This document shows positions 34,001-43,301 of a stretch of DNA of 64,000 bases, in pieces (the stretch's first letter is position 1; each line of letters opens with the position of its first letter). The DNA is from Blepharisma stoltei. Lineage: Eukaryota; Ciliophora; Heterotrichea; Heterotrichida; Blepharismidae. The stretch spans positions 62,001 to 126,000 of the forward strand of contig CAJZBQ010000061.1 of the NCBI GenBank assembly GCA_914767885.1. The letters are read 5' to 3'. Under the pieces are notes generated by a model. That model had not been told where the DNA came from. It saw only the letters and a program-made list of their open reading frames with translations, and searched no databases. Position numbers and translations under genes: made by a program.

Positions 34001-37000
34001 AAATAAAGTAAACTTGTTCAGAAAGATAAAAATATTATTAAAAATGGGTACTTTATTGATAGCTAAATTAAGCAAGTAGAGCATTCAAAATAAGTTGCAC
34101 TTATACAAGTAGAGCATAAGGCATCACAGATTTCACATGTTTGAGATGAAGCTACCCAAAAAGCATTAGTATCACAAGTGCAGCCTCCAGTCCCATCAGC
34201 AACTGCATTTGTAATGCAAGTCAAGCATGAATTCGTCCCAGAAAACTCTGTGCAGGTGGCGCATTCTTTGGTCTTGCAGAGTCTACAAGTTTCAGAGTTT
34301 CTGCACCCTTTATTGCAGCTTGCTATACAATCTGTGCAGCCAGAGCCATCATAGTACTGAGATAAAGGGCAGTTATCTGGACAGCTTAAATCAGCTGGGC
34401 ACTTTGTGCAGCTACCTGAGCATCCAACTGTCTGATAATCGTCTAAAGCATGACCATTTTGACTATAAACTTTTATATTTCATAAAAATCCTGTAAATGC
34501 CGCGCTAGCATCATATACATTACAATGGCATGGCGAATCAACCCACCCGCTTAACTTCTGTAGTCAGCATCGACCCTAAGGGAGAGAGTCTGGCATTCGA
34601 TATGTGTATCCGGCTAGGTTTTGTTTGGTTTGGTAAACCGCAACAGTGGGTTGGCCAGCCGAAGGCTTTACTCCAACGCCATGTTTTTACATTAGAGGGA
34701 GATGGATCCGTAAGGTGGAAAGGAGTTTACCTACAGTGCCAATGACTTTCATCTTGCTAAATTGGGACTATTTTGCCAGCATGAAATCACGAGTTACGCC
34801 CTGGGATATGGAGTTCCATCTTAGCAGAGAGTCAACCATTAAATTAACCCTTTTGAATTCTCAATGGTGGAAACCAGTTGGTGTACCGCACAGTGGCCGA
34901 TACCAGGCCGCAGGCCCGTGTCTTGTAGTGAAGGACTTTAAGGTGAGATCATTGTCGGCGAAGCGGTATGGAAGGGAATAAGGATCTTCAGATTCCGACA
35001 AGAGTTTTTCTATAATCTAGCTAAGTCCAAGTACATTGCTAGCATCCCCAACTTGAAAAATTCCTGATTGACTGTCTACATAGTAAAGCGGAGTAGGTGT
35101 TGAAGCAGAAACCTGATTTGCCCCATCAATATAAGAGGTTATCGTTGTTGTCCCATCAGCATTAATTATGCAGTCAAATGACATAAAAGTTCAGTTGTTA
35201 AGTACACTTGAAGATCCTATAACGACAAGAAATAATAATGGGTCTGATAGACGAAGGTAAAGACTTGGCTGGCCTGAAGCAGAAATTTGAATAATTCATT
35301 TGGACCCTGATATATACTTAAGCATGACAATACCACCTGATGTAGGTTTTAAGCACAAGGAAATTGAAAATGAAGGGGCAAGCATAAAGCTTGTATGCAT
35401 ATGGGTCTTGATAGTGAAATAGTAGCCTCTCAAATAAGAAGGATAAGGATCATTGGCATCATAAATTGGATATGAGTTTGTACTTGATGCTCCAATACTA
35501 TTTCCAGAAAAGGTGCCTAGCAGTATCTCATTAGAAAATGACATTGAATAAGTTAAAGATACAAAGTCACATGTATGCGTCACTGAATTTTGGGTGTATC
35601 CTCATGGGCATTCAGATAAACATTGAATATTTAGAAAGTAATAGCCATTTTTGCAGCTTGTGCATTGATAATATCCAGGTCCTGTACAAACTTGACATCC
35701 TGTTGAGCACTGAACACATGAAAACCCATCAGTAGAAGCCACAAATCCAGTATTGCAAGCACACAGCCCTGGAGCTCCACTCGCATTTGCAACGCATTGA
35801 GTGCATTTGCCTGAGTCAAATCCTGTGCAAACAGAGCATAATAAATCATAACAAATATTGCAGGTATTTGCCCTGACACATCCCAAGCTGCATGAATTGC
35901 AGGATATATAGTTTGCCCCATCATAGAAATGGGATAGATCACAGGACCATAAGCAAGCAGATCCTGAACCGCACACTGCATTGATAAAGCTTGAAAAATC
36001 ACTGATTGGGGTATTTCACATCTGAAAGCTCCTAATGAATCCTACAAAACCAGATGTGGTGCTCTTCCCAATTATTAAAGAACTTGTAGAAGTATCTCTA
36101 AAAAGCCTATTTGAAATGAGCAGGGATGAGACAGGAGACCCATTTATATAGATTGTTAAAGTAGAGCTCCCAAGATAATAGATTGAAGTAACTGATAAAT
36201 ATTTCCAGGTATTGAGTGGACTGGCTAGCTTCCCGTAATTGGAAAATTCTTAATTTGGGAAATCTTGATAATATGATTGTTTTGAGGTAAATATTTTGAT
36301 ATAAATAATGGTTATATAATCGTATATCCTGCTAATTATATTAGCTTGTATACTTTTCAGCTGTGGGCGAACTTCACTGGTTTTTGTCACAATTTTTTAT
36401 CAAAGATAGCTTAGTCTGACTCTTAATGCTGTCTCGGAGCTTTCTTAGGGGCTGATGGCTGCTGCTTCAGTGACTGAAGTTCCAACCAGAGATAGACTCC
36501 CTAGCAATTATTGGCGCCAACTATCCCTTTCATTGTAGAAGTAATTTCCAGGGTTTCTTAAATGCCCATCAGGTGGACACTAGACCTTCATATCAGCCCG
36601 AAGGCAAAAACCAACAGATAAAAATACTAAAAGCCCTAGACTCCTTTTCTGTTTTGGTTGGCTTCAGGCTCTAGCAAGGTTCCAAAATCTCTGAACAGAT
36701 CCTAGAAAAGACAGATCTGTGGCGTCGCAATTTTATTTAGAACTATTACAGATACCAACTATATTTTAATTTAAAATAAGATTTTACATTAAATTTATAA
36801 AATAATATTTTGAAAATCTTCTCCGAGAGATCTTAAATAAAATGGAGACTTATCGGACCTGTCCTTCTTCCGTATCATTGGGATTTTGGGTCTAAGAGGG
36901 CCGAAGCCTGGAATTTGTGCCTGAGGTGGGTTTTTTGTCCCTGGTTGGGAAAATGACAGAGTTTTTTACCCCGCACCCAGAGTAATACGAAAACTTCATA

Positions 37001-40000
37001 CTTCTTGATGCGAATGGTAGTAGAACCAGAAGGAGGAGTCGGAGCGTGCCCTATCTCCCATCCCTGAATAGATTGCTGACCTATAGTAGTTGTCCAAGGA
37101 AGTATCTGAGTGCTGCTCCCTGAGGGATGGCGACGTCACTATTTTTAGGTAACCTTGAAAAAGGGTATAAGTGCAAACTGGTGATGAGGGCAAGGAACCT
37201 GAAGTCAGCGAAAGCGGAGAGGGGTGATATAAACCCCGAAGACCCATTCTAACTTTTAACTAATCTAATCTCCAAGAGAAAGGGGGAATAAGGACAGGGT
37301 TACGGGCAACAATCCCCTCGCAGAATTTTCCAATCTGATGGAAAAACTCCCTGTTGATGCATAATTGAGCCGGTCAGGTATTTTTTGTAGCCAGTCACCA
37401 TTATTTATGACATAAATTCAAGTTCCAAAAGAAAAACTATGAGACAGCTGAGGAGTAAATGACGGTGCCAAGTATAGAAAATTCCTGGGGATAGCGCGGA
37501 ATACGCTATCCCCAGGACCAACGGGATCGGATCCCACATGGAGCGAGGGTTCCATGTGTGGATCCATTTTTCACACGTGAAAGTAAATATCTCACATGTA
37601 AAAAAATGGATCCACACATGGAACTCCCGTTCCATGTGTGAATCCGATCCCGGTTGGTCCTGGGGATAGCGTATTCCGCGCTATCCCCAGGAATTATCTA
37701 TACATATTTCCATCAAAAAATAAACCTCGCTTATACGCAGGAACAGGATCAGCTGTCTCAGGAGTGTTAAAAAACTGAAAAAGTGCTGGATCTGTCCCTG
37801 TCGTAAAAATTCCATATGCACCTTGGAAATTTCCATCAAAAGAAATATCAATAACAGGAGTAGACACTGGTGAGCAAGGAGAAGTCCCAAACCCATAAGG
37901 GCAGCCATCAAAGCATACAGTCCCAATCAAATTGTAGCTCCCTGAGCACGCAGAGCATTCAAAAAAAGCTGTTTTCAAACAAGTCGAGCAGAATATATCA
38001 CAAAATTCACAAGACTGTGACGAAGAAACCCAGAAAGCATTAGTATCACAAGTACAGCCCCCAGCACCATCATCGACAGCATTTGTAATACAAGTTAAGC
38101 ATGAGCCTGTCCCTGAAAATGCTGTGCAGGTATCACATTCTTTCGTTTCGCATAGTCTGCAGGAATCAGAATTTTTGCATCCTTTAGTGCAAGTACTCAT
38201 ACAGTCTTTGCATGTAGAACCATCATAATATTGATTAATTAAGCAATCATCTAGGCAAACGTAATCTTCTGCGCACTTAATACAAGTTCCTGAGCATCCT
38301 GTAGTTGAATATCACTGTGTTCATATGGCTGTATCAACGGCAAGTTTAACTTTTCATGCAAATCCAGTAAATCCTGAGCTGTAGTGCCCTAAATATAAAT
38401 TTCCTGATAAGCTGTCTAATAGAAAAAGAGGAGTCGTAGTTGAGGAAGTGACCTGATTGGCTGTATCGATATAAGAGTTTACAGTTGTGGTCCCATCAGT
38501 GTTAATAATGCATTCAAATGAAACGTAAAATCAATAATCCAAGACGCTTGAGGCTCCGGTAACTGAGAGAGTTGTTGAGGAATTTGAGAGAAGAAAGTAA
38601 AATTTTGGCTCCCCTGAAGGCAAAATTTGAACAAATCACTGGGTTGTGGTCGATACATATTTGATGAGAACGAAACCTCCAGTAATAGTCTTTATTCAGG
38701 CCCCAATAGAGCTAGAAGGAGAATGCATATAAATTGTTTTTAAATAGCTATTAGAGTTGAAATAGTAGCCTCGATTATAAGCTGGATAAGGGTCATTAGG
38801 GTCATAATTTGGGTATGAGTTGGTATTTGACGACCCTACGTCTACTCCAGAAATGGTGTCTAGAAGTATGATTTTGGGAAATTGAAAACTATATGCAGTA
38901 GTCCCACTAAAAACACATTTATTTGTTGAAGAGTCAGGGGTGTATCCTGTTGGGCATTCAGTGAGACATTGTATTTGAAGAAAGTAATAGCCAGTTTGGC
39001 AGCTTTTACATTCGTGATAGCCGCCTCCTGTACAAGTTTGGCATCCTGTTGAGCAGACGATGCGGGAAATTTTAGATATTTGAGAATTAGAAATGTGATC
39101 TGTGCACATTGATAAAGAATAACCGTAGCATGAGCTGCAATCTGAGGAAATACAAAAACTACAGCCACCTCTAATACACCAAGGCCAAGTTGGACAGCCA
39201 GCTTCACAATTTTGACAAGCAGATCCATCTCAATATTGATTATCAGCACAATCAATAGCGATAGTCATAATCCCATAGTTTATATTGCTATCAGCTCTTG
39301 CTTGAATCCAATAAATAAACCCTCTAAATGAGTTGTCTCCTCTTGTACTTCCAAAAGTTCATGTATAAGTTTCAATTGGAAAACTTATTTCAGAGCTGCT
39401 TACCCCCTCATATAAGAGCTTGCTTATAAGTTGGGTTAATTTTTTAAAGAATTTTATGATAAAGTTCAATATGTGCAATTTGATTTTGCGACATTTCCTC
39501 GAGAAATTTCCTTACTCCTTCTCCTCCATAAGTGAACAAAAAAATTTTGTTTTGAGGGGTTAATTTTTTTTAAAATTAAAAACAAAAAAACCAACCGTAA
39601 AAATTGGAAAGGAAATATTTATTAATTTGTAAAATTTATGTTTTCAAATACAAATAATTTAATATATTAACCATAATTAGCTAGAGATTTCTTTAGACTA
39701 ATTATCACTTATATATCAAAAATTTTTTTATTAACAATTTTTTTCCACTCACGGAGAGTTTTTTGGGCAAAAATAGGATTTTTTTCAAATTTTTTGGTTC
39801 GCTATAAGAAGGGGGAATTAGAGAAAAAACGTTAAAAGCCAATCAAAAGTATTGCGAACAACCAAAATTCGAGATTTTATATTAAAAAAGTATTTTGCTT
39901 TGTCAAAAAATAAGGACTTTACTATCGGTTTGCTAACTCTTAAAGGGATGAGTCAAACTTGTTGTTCCAGCCTCATTCCCATCTATATAAAAGGTTATGG

Positions 40001-40718
40001 AGCCTAAATCACAAGACAACTGTGACAGAGAAACTGAGAGTGAGTGCCAAGATAGCGAATATTTAGCAGAGGAGGCTCCAGATACTGCTATTTGAGCCCC
40101 ATTGGAGTTAAAAATTAACGCACTTATTTTATAGTAGCCAGAGCTATCTGCTCATATCCTCACATATTGTGTTGAATTTATTTGTATATTTAAAATGTCT
40201 CCACTTCCCAAAGGCTTGATTATCAAATTTAAAATAAAATAAAGGCCAGGTGTATAGCTCTGATTGCTAGTCATACTTGATGTGGTAGCAAAATAAAAGC
40301 CACGATCTAAAGTCGGAAGCGGAGAAGTCATACTTGATGTGGTAGCAAAATAAAAGCCACGATCTAAAGTCGGAAGCGGAGAATTTTGTGTTCCAGAAAT
40401 ATATGGGACTCCTCCTGGGTTCACGAATTTCTTGTTAGAATCATTTAGGTCTGACACATAAGTTAAAGTTAGATCTTGGACCTTTGATAATATTAATGTG
40501 AATAAAATTGCATCGCTGCCAGTAGGCTTACTGCAGTAGTTAAAATATCCTACATCAAAATGCTGTTGGTAGAAATAATAAAGTGTAGGACATCCAGGAG
40601 CACATACTTTGGAATCAACCATAAATTTAGGGTTATTACACCCAGATTCTCAGCTATCGTATGGGCAACTTGAAGAAGTCAACACAATTTGGGAGATAAC
40701 AATAAAAATAAGGCTCAT
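28005..40718 (-). CDS. Gene 3: giant LamG-like/cysteine-rich multi-pass surface protein with 10 insertions
   Basis: Paralogue of genes 1 and 2. The start at 40,718 gives a clear signal-like leader (MSLIFIVISQIVLTSSSC). Six LamG-like modules carry the R-G-x-Y-F type signature near 40,350, 38,770, 37,735, 35,430, 33,065/33,620 and 31,330. Cysteine-rich segments, the juxtamembrane domain (30,320-29,870) and the multi-pass C-terminus follow, ending at 28,005. TGA is Trp throughout. The frame is intact only when ten insertions are removed. Four of these (29,281; 32,667; 33,076; 34,504) look like retroposon insertions with 6-14 bp target duplications rather than typical IESs. If they are not eliminated, the gene is dead. 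A 57-bp in-frame duplication sits in the first module. Confidence 0.8.
28495..28799. mobile_element. MITE-like element, 305 bp (TSD TTA) in gene 3
   Basis: TTA occurs at 28495-28497 and 28800-28802. The ends TTCCCCCCTTTTTGAGCAG and, inverted, CTCCTATCCTTCGTGAGTGG are degraded family A/B termini. Excision restores K-T-F-T-K-L-F-S-S-F-F-Y-E-F, as in gene 2 (KTFTDLFSSFFYEF). Confidence 0.8.
29281..29841. mobile_element. Retroposon-like 547-bp insertion with 14-bp target duplication in gene 3
   Basis: TCATTTTGCTGGAT flanks the insert at 29281-29294 and 29828-29841. Removing one repeat plus the insert gives I-P-L-S-S-K-M-S-A-F-L in frame. The insert is GC-richer than the gene. On the minus strand it begins near a TAGTGGCGTAGTTCTTATGC stretch loosely like a tRNA A-box, and it ends in an A/T-rich AATAATCCA-type tail. 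No TA-to-TA excision works. A SINE or LINE fragment is the best guess. Confidence 0.7.
31370..31619. other. TA-bounded IES, 250 bp, in gene 3
   Basis: Excision between TA 31370 and TA 31620 gives V-I-T-G-S-T-S-Q-F-Y-P-D-Y-E, matching genes 1 and 2 (VVTGSTKQFYPDYE). Confidence 0.85.
32667..33007. mobile_element. Retroposon-like 331-bp insertion with 10-bp target duplication in gene 3
   Basis: ACTATGTGAA occurs at 32667-32676 and 32998-33007. On the minus strand the insert starts near a GGGGTTCAGTCCCC motif resembling a tRNA T-arm/B-box and ends with an (ATCTTA)n-like simple tail. This is the layout of a tRNA-type SINE. Removal restores L-L-S-H-S-F-S-I-G-A-W. The duplicated target does contain one TA. 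Confidence 0.65.
33076..33626. mobile_element. Retroposon-like 545-bp insertion with 6-bp direct repeats in gene 3
   Basis: AATCGG at 33076-33081 and 33621-33626 flanks GC-richer unique sequence. Joining gives the plus-strand series GCAGGAATCGGGTCAATTGA, matching gene 2 near 20,010-20,030. No ORF of note is present. The repeat contains no TA. Confidence 0.65.
33819..34068. other. TA(A)-bounded IES, 250 bp, in gene 3
   Basis: TAA occurs at both ends. Excision gives F-E-C-S-T-C-L-G-S-Y-Q-L-V-G, matching gene 2 (FECSLCSGSSQLVG). Confidence 0.8.
34504..35046. mobile_element. Retroposon-like 534-bp insertion with 9-bp target duplication in gene 3
   Basis: GCTAGCATC occurs at 34504-34512 and 35038-35046. 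The insert is the most GC-rich stretch nearby. It contains overlapping plus-strand ORFs of 71 and 111 codons that I do not recognise. Excision restores Q-V-G-D-A-S-A-A-F-T-G-F. The duplicated target contains one TA, so a TA-based cut would also work. Confidence 0.65.
36226..37288. other. TA-bounded composite IES, 1,063 bp, in gene 3
   Basis: Excision between TA 36226 and TA 37289 joins L-P-V-T-L-S to L-A-S-P-L-N-T-W-K-Y in frame, as in gene 1's corresponding module. The ends are TAGCTTCCCG and, inverted, TATTCCCCCTTTC. Two GC-richer blocks (about 36,420-36,745 and 36,840-37,250) look like older insertions. Neither has recognisable coding content. Confidence 0.7.
37473..37700. mobile_element. 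228-bp foldback IES of the TATAG family in gene 3
   Basis: The inverted ends TATAGAAAATTCCTGGGG and TATAGATAATTCCTGGGG each contain a smaller inner palindrome (GGGGATAGCG...CGCTATCCCC). They surround a CCACATGGA/TCCATGTGTGG palindromic core. Excision restores G-N-M-Y-L-A-P-S-F-T-P-Q-L-S-H-S. The same nested architecture occurs at 41,019. Confidence 0.85.
39400..39952. mobile_element. 553-bp T-N-A-flanked element in gene 3 with a degraded MITE inside
   Basis: The flanks are TTA (39400) and TCA (39953), and the inverted ends carry CCCCCTCATATAAGAGC and CTCATCCCTTTAAGAG. Inside, about 39,517-39,810 is a decayed family A MITE. Excision gives N-E-A-G-T-T-S-L-S-S-S-E-I-S-F-P, in frame and matching gene 1 and 2 modules. 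Confidence 0.7.
40270..40383. repeat. 57-bp direct duplication in gene 3, in frame
   Basis: Two adjacent identical 57-bp copies (40270-40326 and 40327-40383) encode the 19-residue S-P-L-P-T-L-D-R-G-F-Y-F-A-T-T-S-S-M-T twice. Genes 1, 2 and 5 carry it once. This is a recent tandem duplication, or an assembly artefact. Confidence 0.9.
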
Positions 40719-41018
40719 AGTGCTTATTATTTAAATTGGATAAATAATAATTTTTATGATTTGTTTTAATAAAAGAATAAGATATAAGTGTTTGGAAGCC
40801 TAGTGAAGGATTATGGAAAGTCTAAATATAACAATAATTTATTTATTCTCTGTCTTTAACTGTCACAAATAATAAGGGATAATTTACAGGAAAATTCTGA
40901 TTGTGAGATGCTCACTCCACCCTCCGTGATCGAAGAAAAAATTTTGTTTAGCCACGAGTTTCATTTATACTTAAAGCAATTTATATAGTATTTTTCAAGA
41001 ATGTTTGAAAGTAAATAC

Positions 41019-41293
41019 TATAGAAATTGCCCGAGGATGGCGCTATATTGCGCCATCCTCGGGCAATTGGAGACACGGCTCCACACGGGAATTGTGTTCC
41101 ACGTGTGGAGCCATTTTTCCACGTGGGAAAATGTGGATTCCACACGTGGAAAAATGTGATTCCACACGTGGAAAAATGTGGATTCCACACGTGGAAAAAT
41201 GGCTCCACACGTGGAATACGGTTCCCGTGTGGAGCCAATTTTCGCTTGCCCTAGGATGGCGCCATATAGCGCCATCCTAGGGCAAATCCTATA
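41019..41293. mobile_element. 275-bp nested foldback element of the TATAG family, intergenic
   Basis: The inverted ends are TATAGAAATTGCCC and TATAGGATTTGCCC. Each end holds a near-perfect hairpin: 44 bp at 41025-41068 and 40 bp at 41246-41285, with GAGGATGGCGC and TAGGATGGCGC arms. The core repeats CCACACGTGGAA-type palindromes. The same GAGGATGGCGC arm occurs in the 54-bp IES at 45,970. Confidence 0.85.
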
Positions 41294-41589
41294 TTATAAT
41301 TTATATTAAAAAATTTTTTTTCGAGTGAATATATAGAAATTGCCCTGAGCCATTCTCGGCAAATTAATTTTATTTTTTAGGTTATTGAATTATATGTGAT
41401 ATTAAAATGTAGAGCTTATACCTAATTTCTCAATGAGGAGGGTATGATAAAAGTGAGGTAAATAGGAGAAGTAAAGATGTAACCGAACATATTAACTAAG
41501 GTATAGAATTTAACCAAAATTCAATAGAACAGTACCCTGAGATTTTCATATTTTATTATGGGATAATTTCTATCTAAAAAAATTTCAGG

Positions 41590-41863
41590 ATGGGTTGAGG
41601 AATTCTAAGGTATCATCCCCTGTGCTGGAGTTTTATTTTCTGAGGAAAATTTACTTGAGCTGAAATCAAGCCAAGGAGTAGAGCTTCATATGTTTAGATA
41701 CACTAATGAAAATCCCTGTGCTTCAGTCTTCATTTTCATTGCTGGTTTTCAGCTTCAAGCAGCTATTATCATTTTGCCCATCGATTTGAGCAGTCAAATT
41801 TTACAGCTTTTGCATTTGACCAATGAGGATATGGAAGAAGTGGAGCTGCAAGAGGAGAGGTAA
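41590..41863 (+). CDS. Possible small gene with a 16-nt intron
   Basis: Removing a 16-nt GT...AG segment (41594-41609, GTTGAGGAATTCTAAG) joins ATG-G to an open frame ending in TAA at 41861-41863. The result is 85 codons including an acidic tail (EDMEEVELQEER). Introns of 15-16 nt are typical of heterotrich ciliates, which is why I list it. The product is not recognised and no paralogue is in the window, so it may be chance. Confidence 0.3.
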
Positions 41864-41984
41864 GAGATATAAGCGTAACATTAGGCTAGGTGTTGAGTTT
41901 ATAAAGAAAATAAGATAGCAATATTCTGATTGTCTCTCTGTATTTATTACTGGAGAAAGCATGGGTGGATTAGTATGCATAGAA

Positions 41985-42175
41985 ATTTCCTTACTCCCTA
42001 CCACTCAGCGAGTGAGTAAAAAAATCTTGTTCACTCATGGAGGGGGCTAAAGTTTTTAAAAAAAATTATATTTTTTCGAATTTTTAAAAAATCCGCAAAG
42101 AGTAAAAACAACATTTATTTAATTTGCAAAATTTATGTTTTAAAACGCAAAATTAAAACAGAATTAGCTTGCAAA
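41985..42175. mobile_element. Half MITE of family A
   Basis: A CTCCCTACCACTCAGCGAG...CACTCATGGAGGG palindrome is followed by the family's conserved AT-rich core (ATTTTTTCGAATTTTTAAAA, GCAAAATTTATGTTTTAAAA). The distal end is missing. Confidence 0.7.
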
Positions 42176-42229
42176 GGAGGGTTAGATTAATATATAATCT
42201 TATATTTTTTGCTTATTATTTATATTATA

Positions 42230-43301
42230 ATATGATCTTTTTCTGAAGGGCTAAACAAGCCAGCTCTTTTAACTGCGTTTTCTGATATTATCAAACAACC
42301 CTATTCATTCAATGCATGAGTTCATCCAATCAAGTCTTTGATAATTCTGCCAGAAGGCCTCATGATCTGCGTTTTTTGCTGTTTATCTTTCCTGCATAAA
42401 TAGCCAACTATCGTGAGTGCTCAGCAATAAAACCTATTTCTCCCATAATCCAAGGGCTGCCTCCTTAGCATACGCACTATGCGCTCCTCATATATAAACA
42501 ATTATCTTTTAGACCCCATCTTTGGTGTGAGAAAATTCTAAACTAGCAAAACCAATGCTGCTTTAATTTAACAAACTACTATCAGGTTTTACCAAATAGA
42601 AATCTTCGCATCCCAATAATCGGACTATTCATGATAATAAGTATAGCTGGATAAAGAGTTACTGGAAAAAAGGATCATATTAAAATTGCCAAGAAGAGAA
42701 AGTTATCCTTAAAAATTTCTCCAAAAACACCCTTAATATTATTTCAAATATTTCATCAATAAATTTTTTTAATTCTTAATGTCTAATATTGATTTGTTTC
42801 AACAATTATGCCATTATGATAATGAATTTTATTCAGATTATTATCTCCAAAGCTGTGCTCATCTGGTCATTTAGTCTACATGGCAACTATGATTGAGGAA
42901 TAAAGCCTGGTCACTTTTATATTGATCATCCTTCCTTTGGCTGATTAAAGCCATGCATTTTAAAATGGTGTATTCAAACAATCTGACATCTTAGAAGTAT
43001 AGGGTGTGAAGGTTAATTGGGAAGCCAGGGAGCTTGTGGAAGAAAGGAGTTTTAAGATGTGCAACCAGCCTTGCTTTTTCTCTATCCAACTGGGCATGCT
43101 CCTAGCGCGATACTTGGCAGTTGCGTCCTCTAATTTGAGTTTCAATCCTAGTCGATAGATGGCCAAAAAATTTATTTTTCGAATTTCTAGAAGTGGCCCT
43201 TTAAAAAGCGGCATGCGTCTATGAATACGAGTGAAAGCCCTCTTCAATGAGAAGCAGCACATCGGAAGTTTGCTTGTGCTAGCAAGCAAGCTTTGAAGCA
43301 A
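42230..43301 (-). pseudogene. Unidentified possible gene remnant
   Basis: Several minus-strand stretches are open when TGA is Trp (about 43,301-42,960; 42,720-42,590; 42,490-42,260). One contains a hydrophobic run WSFFPVTLYPAILIIMNSP. They are in different frames, separated by TAA/TAG, and cannot be joined with confidence. Nothing is recognised. It may be a decayed gene, or open by chance. Confidence 0.2.

Noticed and set aside
34530-34981. Two plus-strand ORFs possibly of a reverse transcriptase or transposase
   Set aside because: I see no RT, endonuclease or DDE motif; they lie in a repeat-flanked insertion and are kept only as part of that element.
40981-41280. Several ORFs of 75-91 codons on both strands
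   Set aside because: They are produced by the palindromic GC-rich foldback element; no codon pattern or relative supports them.
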